From positions 62,001 through 126,000 of the forward strand of contig NZ_FOLY01000005.1 in NCBI RefSeq assembly GCF_900112585.1: a stretch of DNA of 64,000 bases, given 5' to 3'. Positions within the stretch are counted from its first letter, which is position 1, and each line of letters starts with the position of its first letter. Under the pieces are notes generated by a model that searched no databases, was not told the DNA's origin, and worked only from the letters and a program-made list of their open reading frames with translations. This DNA is from Kushneria avicenniae. GTDB lineage: Bacteria > Pseudomonadota > Gammaproteobacteria > Pseudomonadales > Halomonadaceae. Made by a program: the position numbers and the translations under genes. Of the stretch, positions 54,853-63,556 are shown piece after piece.

Positions 54853-55467
54853 ATGACCATGACAGAACAGGGCGGCGATCTCTGGCAGCATCGACTGAGC
54901 GATTTTCGCGACACCGTGGCGCGCGAGCCGATGCCGGGCTGCGGCGCCACGGCGGTGATCAGCGCCGATCTGGGCCTGGCGCTGGTGCTCAAGGGGCTGC
55001 ATCTGAGCCAGCAGCACGATGCCAGCGCGCCGCGCCGGGCGCTGGTCGAGGAGTGCGAGTCGCTCAAGAAACGTCTCGCGCCGTTGGCTGAAGAGGACAT
55101 TGCGGCCTTTGAAGCCTTCATGGCCGCCGTGAGTCGTGACGAGAACGATGACGGACGCCGCGACACCCGCCATGAGGCGGCCGAAAACGCCGTCGAGGTG
55201 CCATTGAAGACCGCGCAGCTGTGTGATGCGGCACTGGCACTGGCGCATCAGGCCGGTGATCACATCGAGGCGCAGTTTGTCAGCGACGCTGTGGCCGGTG
55301 CCCGGCTGATTCACGCCGCGCTGCACAGTGTGCTGCTTAACGTGAGCGCCAATGCCGGGCAGCTCGGCAGCGACGCCGCGCGTGACCGGGCGCTGTACGC
55401 CCGTGATGGTCTGGCCCGTCGCGCCGATGCGCTGCTGGCGACCATCACGGCGAACGCCTCGGACTGA
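54853..55467 (+). CDS. Cyclodeaminase/cyclohydrolase-family protein (FTCD_C-like)
   Basis: 204 residues, nearly all helical. REPMPGCGATAVISADLGLAL at the start and the internal DIAAFEAFMAAV are like formimidotetrahydrofolate cyclodeaminase and FchA methenyl-THF cyclohydrolase. Conversion of formimino-THF or methenyl-THF is possible; no histidine-degradation gene lies nearby. GGGAG is close upstream of ATG 54853; ATG 54859 is an alternative. Confidence 0.8.
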   Translation: MTMTEQGGDLWQHRLSDFRDTVAREPMPGCGATAVISADLGLALVLKGLHLSQQHDASAPRRALVEECESLKKRLAPLAEEDIAAFEAFMAAVSRDENDDGRRDTRHEAAENAVEVPLKTAQLCDAALALAHQAGDHIEAQFVSDAVAGARLIHAALHSVLLNVSANAGQLGSDAARDRALYARDGLARRADALLATITANASD

Positions 55468-55473
55468 GCCTGC

Positions 55474-56877
55474 TCAGCTCATGGCCCAGGCACGGCGTCG
55501 ACGCTGGGCCAGCGCCACTGCACCGTCGATCAGTACCAGTACCCCAAGGCTGACGCCCAGCACCGGCAGGGCCAGCCCCAGAAGCACCGAGGCCACGACC
55601 ACCCCCAGCGCCGCCGGGCGCGGCGCCCGGGACAGCGCCTGAATCAGCGTGACCGGCGTCATGGCGGTGCTGGTACGTGTCGGGCGTCGCCGCCACCACA
55701 TGGCATAGCCCAGCACCAGCATGATCACCAGCGCACTGGCAAACACCACCAGCACCAGCTGATTGATCACGCCAAACAGCACGCCCATGTGTAGATCGAT
55801 GCCCCAGCGCGTCAGCTTCGCCGCCAGCGGGAAGGTCTCGAAACGGGTGCGATCGATCACGGCCATGGTGGCCGGGTCGATGGCCGCTTCATCCACCTCG
55901 GTAGGCCATTCACGGCCGATCTCGCGCACCTTCCAGGCGTTGCCGGGGCCGGCGGCGGGGATAATCTCGATTTTGCCGGCGTCAAGCCCCTCGTCACGCG
56001 CTGCGGAGAGCACCCGATCATAAAGCGCCGGGTCGAAGGCGTGAGGCATCCGGGGCATGTTCTGGCCCGAGTGATCGGCATGCTCGGCATTCGGGCCCAG
56101 CTCGGCTGGCGTGGCGCCGCCCAGTTGGGTCGACACCGTCGGCGTCTGCCAGCCGAACATGTGACGCAGCTCGCCGATATTGCCGCCGGCGTATTTGGAC
56201 CAGGTCAGCCCCGTGGCGGAGAAAAATACAAAGCCGATCAGCGCCCAGGGGCCCAGTCGGCTGTGCCAGCGGCTGGCGCGCTGGCCGTTGTCATTGTGTC
56301 CGGCGCGCGAAACGCTGTGCCGGCGCTTGAACCACAGTGCCAGTCCGCCCAGCGCGGCGATCCAGAGCCAGGAGGCGGCCAGCTCGCTGTAGAAGCGTCC
56401 CGGTTCGCCCAGCAGCAGGCTGCGGTGGAACTTGTCGATGGTGATACGAAACGCCGAGATCCCGCTGGTGCCATAGACCGGCAGGGCGCCATGTACCTCA
56501 CCGGTCACCGGGTCGACAAACATCGCCAGATGTTCCCACTGGCCCACGCTCGGGTCCGAGAACATGACCCGGGTGGTCTCGCCCGGGGCGGGAGCCGGAC
56601 GCACCGCCATGGGCGCTTCATCACGCCCCAGCGCCTGTCGGGCGGCGCGGATCTGATCGGCCAGCGGCAGCGGTGTGCCGCCATCGCTTTCGGTATAAAA
56701 CTGCTTGTGATAGAGCGCCTGCTCGATCTGCGGAGTGAGGGCGTAGACGATGCCGCTGAGGGCGGCGATCAGCAGAAACGGGCCGACCAGCAGGCCGATG
56801 TAGAAATGCAGTCGGGCGATGAAGGCCCAGCCCCACGGTCTGTGACCGGGAGATGCAGCAGTGTCAGGATGTGTCAT
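55474..56877 (-). CDS. PepSY-associated membrane protein (iron reductase-type)
   Basis: 467 residues. The PepSY_TM layout is clear: an N-terminal helix FIARLHFYIGLLVGPFLL, a periplasmic loop, KFHRSLLLGE with a His, RLGPWALIGFVFFSATGLTW, a second loop, GIDLHMGVLFGVINQ with His, and two or three C-terminal helices. Conserved His in the helices may bind haem, as in PiuB/FhuF-like reductases linked to siderophore uptake. AGGTG precedes the start. It is followed upstream by the DUF2946 gene. Confidence 0.87.
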   Translation of the reverse strand: MTHPDTAASPGHRPWGWAFIARLHFYIGLLVGPFLLIAALSGIVYALTPQIEQALYHKQFYTESDGGTPLPLADQIRAARQALGRDEAPMAVRPAPAPGETTRVMFSDPSVGQWEHLAMFVDPVTGEVHGALPVYGTSGISAFRITIDKFHRSLLLGEPGRFYSELAASWLWIAALGGLALWFKRRHSVSRAGHNDNGQRASRWHSRLGPWALIGFVFFSATGLTWSKYAGGNIGELRHMFGWQTPTVSTQLGGATPAELGPNAEHADHSGQNMPRMPHAFDPALYDRVLSAARDEGLDAGKIEIIPAAGPGNAWKVREIGREWPTEVDEAAIDPATMAVIDRTRFETFPLAAKLTRWGIDLHMGVLFGVINQLVLVVFASALVIMLVLGYAMWWRRRPTRTSTAMTPVTLIQALSRAPRPAALGVVVASVLLGLALPVLGVSLGVLVLIDGAVALAQRRRRAWAMS

Positions 56878-56980
56878 GAAAGCACCTGTCATGGCCATGA
56901 GCGGCGATTCTCATGGCGTGTCCGAACGGCCCCGCCGTATTCAAGCGTCGCGGCGGGACACAATCTGATGATGTGAAATG

Positions 56981-57418
56981 TCAGACGGACAGGGGCGGGG
57001 CGCGCGACAGGGCGTTGGGAAAGTGCGGGTGGCGGGCGTGGCCGGCCCGTCGGGCCGGAACAGGCGCGTGCGCCGGGCCGGCGCGGCTGGGCGGCAGCGC
57101 CAGGGTGGTTTCGAGAATCAGCGGCGTATGGGCCAGCAGCGAACAGTAGCCGCACTGGGCCAGATCGAAATGGCCGGCTGGATGGGTCTCGCGCCGCTGG
57201 TGCGTGGACGCCTGATGATCGTCATGTGCCTGCTGCTCGGCCATGACATGCCCGGCATGCATGCCCATGCCCTGATGATTCTGTCGAGGCGAAGCGGGCG
57301 CGCCGCGATCACGCTCGTGGGCCAGCGCCAGTGTCTGCGACAGCACCGGGGCCAGAAAGATCACCAGCATGGCGGCCAGGGCAAGCCAGGCCGGGAAAGT
57401 ACTGCGCAGACGAGTCAT
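56981..57418 (-). CDS. DUF2946-like His-rich secreted protein
   Basis: 145 residues with an N-terminal signal or anchor (about 10-32). The middle is rich in His and Met (HQGMGMHAGHVMAEQQAHDD), followed by DLAQCGYCSLLAH, the Cys-x-x-Cys signature of DUF2946. Such proteins often lie beside copper genes or TonB receptors. Here it is upstream of the PepSY protein on the same strand with a 103-base gap, so a shared metal role is likely. Confidence 0.8.
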   Translation of the reverse strand: MTRLRSTFPAWLALAAMLVIFLAPVLSQTLALAHERDRGAPASPRQNHQGMGMHAGHVMAEQQAHDDHQASTHQRRETHPAGHFDLAQCGYCSLLAHTPLILETTLALPPSRAGPAHAPVPARRAGHARHPHFPNALSRAPPLSV

Positions 57419-57573
57419 TAATGAGAAGCGATAGCGCCCGGGGTTGGTACGTTCAGGGCCTGAAACCTTACCGCAAAGCGGCGAGGGATAACATCCTGCA
57501 GACAGGCGATGACCTGGGTGACACTGAACGCTGTTGAGGCGTCGTCAATGACGGGCCGGTACGACGGCGCGTG

Positions 57574-57882
57574 TCACGCGCCCTGATCGATCCGCGAGGT
57601 GGTACGCGGGGGCTGAGCGGCAGGTGTCTCTTCGGTCTGAATGGCCTTCAGAGTGACGGGGACATGCAGCGCCACGGCACCGGACTGAACATCAAACGGT
57701 TCGTTGGCGGCGCCGGTAATCAGGCGACGACGCTCAAAAGCGAGATCGCTGCGACGACCCAGATAGGTATCGCAGTCGCGGCAGTGCACGGGGTCATCGA
57801 CCGGGCGCATATGGCCGGCTCGAACGGTCATGCGTCGGCTGCCACAGTGAAAACAGCGGATATTGATGTCTGTGGGCCTCAT
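57574..57882 (-). CDS. Hypothetical zinc-ribbon protein
   Basis: 102 residues. Two CxxC pairs, CFHCGSRR (about 10-17) and HCRDCDTYLG (about 33-42), form a likely zinc ribbon; the C-terminal half has no recognisable motif. Possibly a small nucleic-acid-binding or regulatory protein. GAGGTGTTTC precedes the ATG. Confidence 0.65.
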   Translation of the reverse strand: MRPTDINIRCFHCGSRRMTVRAGHMRPVDDPVHCRDCDTYLGRRSDLAFERRRLITGAANEPFDVQSGAVALHVPVTLKAIQTEETPAAQPPRTTSRIDQGA

Positions 57883-57996
57883 GAAACACCTCTGTAATTT
57901 ATTGCTACATGTTATGGGATAACGCTTGCCCTCCCTAGCATGAAATTACCTTTTCATACTTCAAGCTCAGGCCACTGAACCGCTCAATTCATGCTT

Positions 57997-59112
57997 TTAA
58001 TGCGAATGCTCAGGGGATGCACCCACCGGCGCCTGCGTGCCTTCACCACCCAGGAGATGACCGTCCGGGGCCGGCACGCCGTTGCGAATCATGGCGGAAA
58101 AGCCGGGAGCGGCGTGCCCCCAGTTATCGGCCGCCAGGGCGCGGGAGTTGATGGCGCCACGCGACTTTAGTTCTACAAGGGGGCGGGAAGTGTCCAGGGC
58201 GCCAAGGTCATACAGGTAGCCGGGCAGATAGCCCGACAGCAACAGGCGATAGTTGCTCGGCAGGCCCGGGATGATGCGTTTGACCATGTCAAAGACCAGC
58301 GTGGTGCAGTTGCTGGTCAGGGTGTTGTAAAAGGCCGGCGCCCGGCGCAGCGCATCGGCCTGGTCGAGATAGGCCAGAAAGAGCTGTCGGGCGTCGTCCT
58401 TGGGCAGTGCCACCCGATACAGATAGACACTCTCGCCGCGCACGTTGGAGCGGGTGCGCACGATGTCGCGCTCGTCGGCGGCGATCAGGGCCAGTTCAAA
58501 CTGCTTGAAAAAACCGCCAACGGCGGAGAAGGCTTCGCCGCGCTGACGGCGAATCTCGACGGAAAACACCAGCTGCCGGCCGTCCTCAAAGCCGAAGCTG
58601 ACCAGCGTATGGGCGATGGCGGGCCCCATCCAGTAGGAGACGATCAGATCGGTGGAGACCAGTTCGGACAGGTTATAGGTGCGGGTTTCCCAGCGCTCGA
58701 TATAGTGATCCGGCGTCTGCCACTCGAAGTGGCGCACGTTGTCGATCGTGACCCGATCGCCCTGAACCTCGGCGCGCGGCAGGCGCGCCACATCGTCGGC
58801 CCAGTCGCGATCACCCCGCGGAGTAATGGTCTGCCACCACACCAGCAGGACCATCGCGGCGATCAGCCAGAGGCCCGACAAGCGCCGACGGTAACGGCGC
58901 ACGAGGAAAAGCCTGAGCGTGGCAAGCGCTGCGGCCAGACCGAGAAGCCCCCAGCCGGCCATGACCGCAACCACCACGGCCATGGGGGCCGGCAGTTGAT
59001 ACCACAGGGCCATCACGCCCCACAGGCTGGCCAGCGCCATCGACAGCGCCACGAGCATGCGCCATGTCCAGCGCAGGGCAGGGCGCCACCAGCGTGTTGA
59101 GCAGGAAGGCAT
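57997..59112 (-). CDS. DUF4105 membrane-anchored protein
   Basis: 371 residues. Three N-terminal membrane helices lead to a periplasmic domain with LVSFGFEDGRQLVFSVEIRRQ, a YNTLTSNCTTLVFDM segment and LPSNYRLLLSGYLPGYLYDLG, which are DUF4105 landmarks (Cys and His of a possible NlpC/P60-like fold). Function unknown. Start at 59112 with GGAG seven bases upstream; a frame to 59157 lacks a site. Confidence 0.85.
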   Translation of the reverse strand: MPSCSTRWWRPALRWTWRMLVALSMALASLWGVMALWYQLPAPMAVVVAVMAGWGLLGLAAALATLRLFLVRRYRRRLSGLWLIAAMVLLVWWQTITPRGDRDWADDVARLPRAEVQGDRVTIDNVRHFEWQTPDHYIERWETRTYNLSELVSTDLIVSYWMGPAIAHTLVSFGFEDGRQLVFSVEIRRQRGEAFSAVGGFFKQFELALIAADERDIVRTRSNVRGESVYLYRVALPKDDARQLFLAYLDQADALRRAPAFYNTLTSNCTTLVFDMVKRIIPGLPSNYRLLLSGYLPGYLYDLGALDTSRPLVELKSRGAINSRALAADNWGHAAPGFSAMIRNGVPAPDGHLLGGEGTQAPVGASPEHSH

Positions 59113-59237
59113 GGCAGGGCTCCGATCTCTCGAGGGGAAAATTTTTGAGCCGGGCATGAGGTCGGATCCGCTGTCATGCGCCAGGCTTGAGGCGAGAATA
59201 ACGCATCATTTGAATCCGAGCCTGCCAGGAGAGCGCC

Positions 59238-59708
59238 ATGGCCGTACAGTCCCCCGTTGCCCCGGATATCCGCCGCACCATGATCGCCGCCATCCTGCTG
59301 GGCATCGGCTTCATGGCGGCCATCGACGAGATCATCTTCCACCAGCTGCTGGCCTGGCACCATTTCGTTGATACCGGCTCCACAGCGCTGGCGCTGGCCT
59401 CCGATGGCATATTGCATACCATGGAGCTGGTGTTTCTGGTAGTGGGCGCCTTTTTGATGATCGAGCTGCATGGGCGTCGTGCCCAGGCGCCCGGCTATCG
59501 CGGCCCGGGCTTTCTGCTCGGCATGGGCGGCTTTCAGACCTTTGACGGCATTGTCGACCACAAGATTCTGGGTCTGCATCAGGTGCGCTACGTCGAGCAT
59601 GTCTGGCTCTATGACATCGCCTGGATCGGTGCGGGGCTGATCATGCTGGCCATCGGCTGGAAGCTTTTACAGCGTGCCCGGCAAGGGCAGGCCACCAGCC
59701 AGCAGTAA
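59238..59708 (+). CDS. DUF2243 membrane protein
   Basis: 156 residues with four helices. GIGFMAAIDEIIFHQLLAWHHF and GGFQTFDGIVDHKILGLHQVRY are diagnostic, with conserved His and Asp in the membrane. Usually paired with CtaG-like proteins, as here, so a link to copper or cytochrome oxidase assembly is suggested. AGGAGAGCGCC precedes the ATG. Confidence 0.9.
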   Translation: MAVQSPVAPDIRRTMIAAILLGIGFMAAIDEIIFHQLLAWHHFVDTGSTALALASDGILHTMELVFLVVGAFLMIELHGRRAQAPGYRGPGFLLGMGGFQTFDGIVDHKILGLHQVRYVEHVWLYDIAWIGAGLIMLAIGWKLLQRARQGQATSQQ

Positions 59709-59749
59709 GGCTTTGAAAAAGAACAGCAGCAAGCGTCTGGAAAAAAGCC

Positions 59750-60568
59750 GTGATCCATCATTCGAGCCTGCATGACCCCATGGCCATGGGCGCGACCTCT
59801 GCGGTCGCGTTCGGCCTGGTTGCGCTGTTATGGCTGAGCTATCTCGGTGGTGTATGGCGCACGCGCCGGCAAAAGCCCTGGCCCTGGTGGCGTACGCTTT
59901 TGTTCACCGCCGGCTGTCTCACGCTTGCCGTGGCGTTTGTGCCCGCGCTCATGCACGCCGCCCATCAGGATGTGCGGATGCACATGGTGGTGCATCTGCT
60001 GCTGGGCATGTTTGCCCCGCTCGGTCTGGTGTTTGCCGCGCCCATGACGCTACTGCTGCGTAACCTGCCTGCCGGCGGCGGTCGAGCGCTGGTGCGCTTT
60101 CTCGGCACCCGGCCGGTGCGCGTACTGACCCACCCCGTCACCGCCGCGATGCTCGACATCGGCGGCATGTATCTGCTCTACATGACGCCGCTCTACGTCA
60201 TGAGCATGGCAACGCCCTGGCTTTCCAGTCTGCTGCATCTTCACTTTGTGATCTCGGGAACGCTTTTTACCTGGTCGATTGCCGGTCCCGACCCGGCGCC
60301 GCACCGCCCGCGCTGGCGCACGCGCATGGCGGTGCTGTGTGTGGCGATGGCTGCGCATGCAACGCTTGGCAAGCTTCTATATGCGTTTGGCTGGCCACGC
60401 GGGACCGGTGCCGATATCGAAGAGCTTCAGCAGGCGGCCATGTGGATGTACTACTGGGGCGATCTGTCCGAGGCGGTGCTGGTTGCCGCGCTCATGCTGG
60501 TCTGGCTGCGGCGCCGGCGGCGCCTGATGGCTCCCGATGGCAGTACTGTGCACATGAGCGCGACATGA
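59750..60568 (+). CDS. CtaG (caa3-type)-family cytochrome oxidase assembly protein
   Basis: 272 residues with about seven helices. HMVVHLLLGMFAPLGLVFAAPMTLLLR and LLHLHFVISGTLFTWSIAGPDP fit the caa3_CtaG family, whose members affect cytochrome oxidase assembly, likely through copper. The starting GTG at 59750 has a weak site; Met at 59780 is an alternative. It follows DUF2243 by 41 bases. Confidence 0.87.
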   Translation: MIHHSSLHDPMAMGATSAVAFGLVALLWLSYLGGVWRTRRQKPWPWWRTLLFTAGCLTLAVAFVPALMHAAHQDVRMHMVVHLLLGMFAPLGLVFAAPMTLLLRNLPAGGGRALVRFLGTRPVRVLTHPVTAAMLDIGGMYLLYMTPLYVMSMATPWLSSLLHLHFVISGTLFTWSIAGPDPAPHRPRWRTRMAVLCVAMAAHATLGKLLYAFGWPRGTGADIEELQQAAMWMYYWGDLSEAVLVAALMLVWLRRRRRLMAPDGSTVHMSAT

Positions 60569-60700
60569 TCTGTGCCACAGCGGGTCGATGATAGCCGTAA
60601 AAAGGCGTAAACTGCGCCGCAGTTTCCTTACCCCCTCCATGAACTGCACGCCAGCCTGACACTGCGTGTGTGGTCGTGACGTTACCGTGCGGGCCCCGTC

Positions 60701-61366
60701 TTGCAACTCGACACCCGAAAGCTTGGCTGCGAGCGCGATGAGCGCTGGCTTTTTCATGATCTTGACTGGCAGATCGGCCCGGGCGAACTGTGGCGCGTTG
60801 AAGGGCCCAACGGGGCGGGCAAGACCACGCTGCTGCGCATTCTTTCCGGTCAGATGGCGGATTACACCGGGACATTGCTGTGGCATGGCGAACCACTTTC
60901 CCACTGTCGCGAGACCTTCATGGCCTCGATGCTTTATATCGGCCATCGTCCCGGGGTCAAAAAGGCGCTCACGCCGCTTGAAAACCTCGACTGGTATCAG
61001 GCCATGCGCGCGACAAAAGGACGCGCTCGAACCCGTCGTGACACCTGTTTTCAGGCGCTTGAAGCGGTCGGGCTGGCAGGTTTTGAAGATACCCCGGTGG
61101 CGCATCTTTCTGCCGGTCAGCAGCGCCGCGTGGCGCTGGCAAGACTGGCGCTGGGGCACCAGAGCCTCTGGGTTCTTGATGAGCCTTTCACCGCCATCGA
61201 CCGTGAGGGCGTGCGCCAGCTGGAAACCTGGATGATGACGCACTGCCAGGCGGGTGGCAGTGTGATTGTGACCTCGCACCACGACAGCGGGGAACTTTTC
61301 CCTTCTTCAGATGTTCTTAAGAATCTGCGGTTTGATGGTCATGGGGGCGTTCACATTGAGCGATGA
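60701..61366 (+). CDS. ccmA: Haem exporter ATPase CcmA
   Basis: 221 residues. Walker A EGPNGAGKTT, signature HLSAGQQRRVALARLAL, Walker B LWVLDEPFTAID and a switch HH in TSHHD are intact. With CcmB it forms the ATPase part of system I cytochrome c maturation and releases haem-loaded CcmE. It appears to start with TTG at 60701: there is no ATG or GTG in frame between the preceding in-frame stop at 60677-60679 and the conserved region. Confidence 0.92.
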   Translation: MQLDTRKLGCERDERWLFHDLDWQIGPGELWRVEGPNGAGKTTLLRILSGQMADYTGTLLWHGEPLSHCRETFMASMLYIGHRPGVKKALTPLENLDWYQAMRATKGRARTRRDTCFQALEAVGLAGFEDTPVAHLSAGQQRRVALARLALGHQSLWVLDEPFTAIDREGVRQLETWMMTHCQAGGSVIVTSHHDSGELFPSSDVLKNLRFDGHGGVHIER

Positions 61367-62066
61367 ACGCACCGCTGCCGGGCGCCTGCCGGGGCTTTGG
61401 CAGGGGTTTGCCGCCACGCTGGCCCGCGACTGCCGACTGCGTTTTCGACGTCGCAGCGAGCTGGCCAATCCGCTGATCTTCTTTGCGCTGGTGGTCACGC
61501 TCTTTCCGCTGGGACTGGCGCCCGACAGTACGCTGCTGGCCAGCATCGCGCCGGGGCTTTTATGGGTGTCGGCGCTTTTGGCGGTGCTTTTGTCGCTGGA
61601 CGGGCTGTTTCGTGACGACTTTGATGACGGCACGCTCGAGCAGCTTCTGCTGGCGCCGCAGCCGGCCGGCGTGCTGGTGCTGGCCAAGATCGTGGCGCAC
61701 TGGCTGACCACCGGCCTGCCGCTGGCACTGATCTCGCCGCTGCTGGCGATCATGCTGTCGCTGCCCGGTCACAGCATGGGCGTTTTGATGATCACGCTGC
61801 TGCTGGGCTCGGCCACCCTGAGCCTGATCGGCGCCATCGGCGCGGCCCTGACCGTAGGGCTTCGACGTGGCGGCGTGCTGCTGTCGCTTCTGATCCTGCC
61901 GCTGTACACGCCAGTGCTGATCTTCGGGGCCGGCACGGTGCGTCTGGCCATTGAGGGCGCAGTGCTCACACCCTGGCTGGCACTGATGGGCGCCATGCTC
62001 GCTCTGTCACTGCTGGCGGCGCCCTGGGCGGCGGGCGCGGCCCTGAAACTCTCGCTGGATGGCTGA
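61341..62066 (+). CDS. ccmB: Haem exporter membrane protein CcmB
   Basis: 241 residues, six helices. RDCRLRFRRRSELANPLIFF and LFRDDFDDGTLEQLLLAP are CcmB features. The start is uncertain: ATG at 61341 or 61335 overlap ccmA without a ribosome site, while TTG at 61356 lies eight bases after GGGGG. Works with CcmA. Confidence 0.92.
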   Translation: MGAFTLSDERTAAGRLPGLWQGFAATLARDCRLRFRRRSELANPLIFFALVVTLFPLGLAPDSTLLASIAPGLLWVSALLAVLLSLDGLFRDDFDDGTLEQLLLAPQPAGVLVLAKIVAHWLTTGLPLALISPLLAIMLSLPGHSMGVLMITLLLGSATLSLIGAIGAALTVGLRRGGVLLSLLILPLYTPVLIFGAGTVRLAIEGAVLTPWLALMGAMLALSLLAAPWAAGAALKLSLDG

Positions 62067-62107
62067 TTCCTCCTCGATACCGACCTGAACAACGTTGACC
62101 GATAACC

Positions 62108-62857
62108 ATGTGGCCCATCATTCATAAACTCGGCTCCCCCAAATGGTTCTACACCATGAGCGGGCGCTGGCTGCCGTTTCTCTGGGGGAGCGGCGCCCTG
62201 CTGATCATTGCCGGAAGCGTCTGGGGGCTGGCCTTCGCGCCGCCCGACTATCAGCAGGGCGACAGTTTTCGAATTATTTACGTGCACGTGCCGGCGGCCA
62301 TTCTGGCTCAGTCGTGTTTTGCCATGATGGCCGTGTGCAGCGTGATCTTTCTGGTCTGGCGCATCAAGCTGGCCGACATGGCCGCCGGCGCCGCGGCGCC
62401 CTTCGGCGCGGCGATGACCTTCAGCGCACTGTTTTCCGGTGCCCTCTGGGGCGTGCCCACCTGGGGCACCTGGTGGGTGTGGGACGCGCGACTGACCTCG
62501 ATGCTGCTGATGCTGTTCATCTATCTGGGCATCATGGCCCTGCGCGGCGCCTTTGCCTCCCGCGATGGCGGCGCCCGGGCGGCGGCCATTCTCACCCTGG
62601 TGGGGGTGATCAACCTGCCGATCATCAAGTACTCGGTGGTGTGGTGGAACACGCTGCATCAGGGCGCCACCTTCAGCATCACCGAAAAGCCGGCCATGCC
62701 GGCGAGCATGTGGCTGCCGCTGCTGCTCATGGTGCTCGGGTTCTATCTGCTCTTTGCCGCCGTGACGATCGCCCGCACTCGCAACGAGATCATCAGACGC
62801 CAGCCAAGCGCCCGCTGGGTGCGCGCACTGGCGCAGGGAGGACGCAATGGCCTTTGA
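62108..62857 (+). CDS. ccmC: Haem-handling protein CcmC
   Basis: 249 residues with six helices. The WWD motif is near 119-131 (WGTWWVWDARLTS), and the haem-binding His60 and His184 are at the same positions as in E. coli CcmC. It loads haem onto CcmE on the periplasmic face. Overlaps ccmD by 11 bases. Confidence 0.96.
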   Translation: MWPIIHKLGSPKWFYTMSGRWLPFLWGSGALLIIAGSVWGLAFAPPDYQQGDSFRIIYVHVPAAILAQSCFAMMAVCSVIFLVWRIKLADMAAGAAAPFGAAMTFSALFSGALWGVPTWGTWWVWDARLTSMLLMLFIYLGIMALRGAFASRDGGARAAAILTLVGVINLPIIKYSVVWWNTLHQGATFSITEKPAMPASMWLPLLLMVLGFYLLFAAVTIARTRNEIIRRQPSARWVRALAQGGRNGL

Positions 62858-63059
62858 TTCGCTGGCCGATTTCTGGGCGATGAACGGCTACGCCGTCTAT
62901 GTCTGGCCGGCCTTTGCCGTGGTGCTGGGCAGCCTGGTGGCGTTTGCCCTGGCAAGCGTTGTGGAGCAGCGTCGGCTGCTTCGTCACGTGGCCGCACTCG
63001 AGCGCCGCGAGGCCCGGCGCCCGGGGCGCACCGCCGCTGCTGACGAGGAAGTGTCATGA
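62847..63059 (+). CDS. ccmD: Small haem exporter protein CcmD
   Basis: 70 residues: one membrane helix (about 14-35, with YAVYVWPAF) and a basic cytoplasmic tail with RRLLRHVAALERRE. Needed to release holo-CcmE from CcmABC. Overlaps ccmE by four bases. Confidence 0.92.
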   Translation: MAFDSLADFWAMNGYAVYVWPAFAVVLGSLVAFALASVVEQRRLLRHVAALERREARRPGRTAAADEEVS

Positions 63060-63544
63060 AAGCGCACCGTCGACAGCGGCTGATCATCCTCCTCGTGCTG
63101 GTGGCCCTGGCAGGTGTGGCCGTCGGCCTGACCCTCTACGCGCTGCGCGCCAACATGAACCTTTTCTACTCGCCCACGCAGATCAGCAGCGGCGAGGCGC
63201 CCCAGGGGCGGTCGCTGCGCGCCGGGGGCGTGGTGCGCAATGACAGTGTTCATCGCGACCAGGACACACTGGATGTGACCTTTACCGTGACCGACTTTGA
63301 AGCGGACGTGCCGGTGCACTATCGCGGCATCCTGCCGGATCTCTTTCGGGAAGGGCAGGGCGTGGTCATTGTCGGCACGCTCGATGAGCGCGGCTGGCTC
63401 CAGGCCAGTGAAGTGCTGGCCAAACACGATGAAAACTACATGCCGCCGGAAGTGGACGGGGCGCTCAAGGCCGCCGAGGCCCGCAGGGCGATCCCCTCCG
63501 AGACCGCCGCGGTGGCGGATAGTCGTGCCTCGAAGACGCTTTGA
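63056..63544 (+). CDS. ccmE: Cytochrome c maturation haem chaperone CcmE
   Basis: 162 residues with one N-terminal helix (about 8-30). The haem-binding His124 is in LAKHDENY, with Tyr128 in the typical place. VRNDSVHRDQDTLDVTFTVTD and VHYRGILPDLFREGQGVV are the OB-fold strands. It carries haem in the periplasm to CcmF/H. Confidence 0.95.
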   Translation: MKAHRRQRLIILLVLVALAGVAVGLTLYALRANMNLFYSPTQISSGEAPQGRSLRAGGVVRNDSVHRDQDTLDVTFTVTDFEADVPVHYRGILPDLFREGQGVVIVGTLDERGWLQASEVLAKHDENYMPPEVDGALKAAEARRAIPSETAAVADSRASKTL

Positions 63545-63556
63545 GACGAGAACGTC

